Assembly: GCF_900103185.1 (NCBI RefSeq)
Contig: NZ_FNJD01000008.1
Location: 62,001 to 126,000 of the forward strand
Length of the DNA: 64,000 bases
DNA from: Sulfitobacter litoralis
GTDB lineage: Bacteria > Pseudomonadota > Alphaproteobacteria > Rhodobacterales > Rhodobacteraceae
Direction of reading: 5' to 3'
In this document: piece after piece, positions 63,976-64,000 of the stretch
Position numbering within the stretch: position 1 is the first letter of the stretch
Layout: each line of letters begins with the position of its first letter
Notes under the pieces: generated by a model
What the model was told of the DNA's origin: nothing
The model's input: only the letters and a program-made list of their open reading frames with translations
Databases searched by the model: none
Made by a program: the position numbers and the translations under genes

Positions 63976-64000
63976 GGTTATGACCCGCAAAATCGTCACC
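63968..64000 (+). CDS. Start of a downstream gene, possibly AA_synth (PF06684) family (truncated)
   Basis: Eleven codons, MPEVMTRKIVT, at the window edge, overlapping the UPF0280 gene by 8 bp. The R-K-I-V start resembles AA_synth/DUF1185 proteins. Too short to be sure. Confidence 0.35.
   Translation, partial: MPEVMTRKIVT

Overview
The window looks like a chromosomal segment of a Roseobacter-group alphaproteobacterium (Rhodobacteraceae). The evidence is the G+C-rich coding style, a Ros/MucR zinc-finger regulator, a MotA/MotB pair, a CtrA-type TTAA-N7-TTAAC box, a Liv-type ABC system buried in an acyl-CoA catabolic cluster, and many ATGA/TGATG gene overlaps. The genus cannot be fixed from the sequence alone. 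No tRNA, rRNA, CRISPR array, IS element or prophage gene was recognised.

Layout. 0-3.6 kb: end of a MucR-like regulator, then motility genes (MotB, an opposite-strand unknown gene, MotA, a FliJ-like coiled-coil protein). 3.6-8.3 kb: a large PhnD-type sensor kinase, divergent from an unknown helical-repeat protein that has a CtrA box in its promoter. 8.3-14.2 kb: a minus-strand iron-type operon (imelysin, beta-barrel protein, di-haem oxidoreductase, second imelysin, DUF1513 protein). The barrel protein has an apparent one-base frameshift in its signal peptide. 14.4-17.2 kb: FAD monooxygenase, Hpt protein and a receiver protein with a degenerate GGDEF-like domain. 17.6-23.8 kb: MarR regulator, Bcr/CflA exporter and an RND adaptor/pump pair. 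23.9-27.2 kb: a periplasmic molybdenum hydroxylase of the isoquinoline-oxidoreductase type with its di-haem cytochrome c.

27.2-55.5 kb: a very large acyl-CoA catabolic island. It holds MaoC, two MDR reductases, a paired acyl-CoA dehydrogenase, four SDRs, a thiolase, an ACAD10/11-type kinase, an IclR regulator, a complete Liv-type importer, a serine hydrolase, acetoacetyl-CoA synthetase, a TesB thioesterase, an amidohydrolase, an ACAD11-type dehydrogenase, enoyl-CoA hydratase, 3-hydroxyacyl-CoA dehydrogenase and an acyl-CoA ligase. Because both halves of the animal ACAD10/ACAD11 protein are present as separate genes, I infer that the island handles 4-hydroxy acids, perhaps released from lactones or esters by the hydrolases.

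55.8-64.0 kb: a compact cluster centred on homologues of the fermentative nicotinate pathway. It contains an enamidase, ferredoxin-NADP reductase, a two-gene xanthine-dehydrogenase-type hydroxylase, a 6-hydroxynicotinate-reductase-like Fe-S protein, a UPF0280 (ApbE-like) protein and the start of what may be an AA_synth-family protein. Two near-identical 16-bp sites (ATTCGTRTACMAACAA) sit in its promoters. This reductive N-heterocycle route in an apparently aerobic marine bacterium is the most interesting system in the window.
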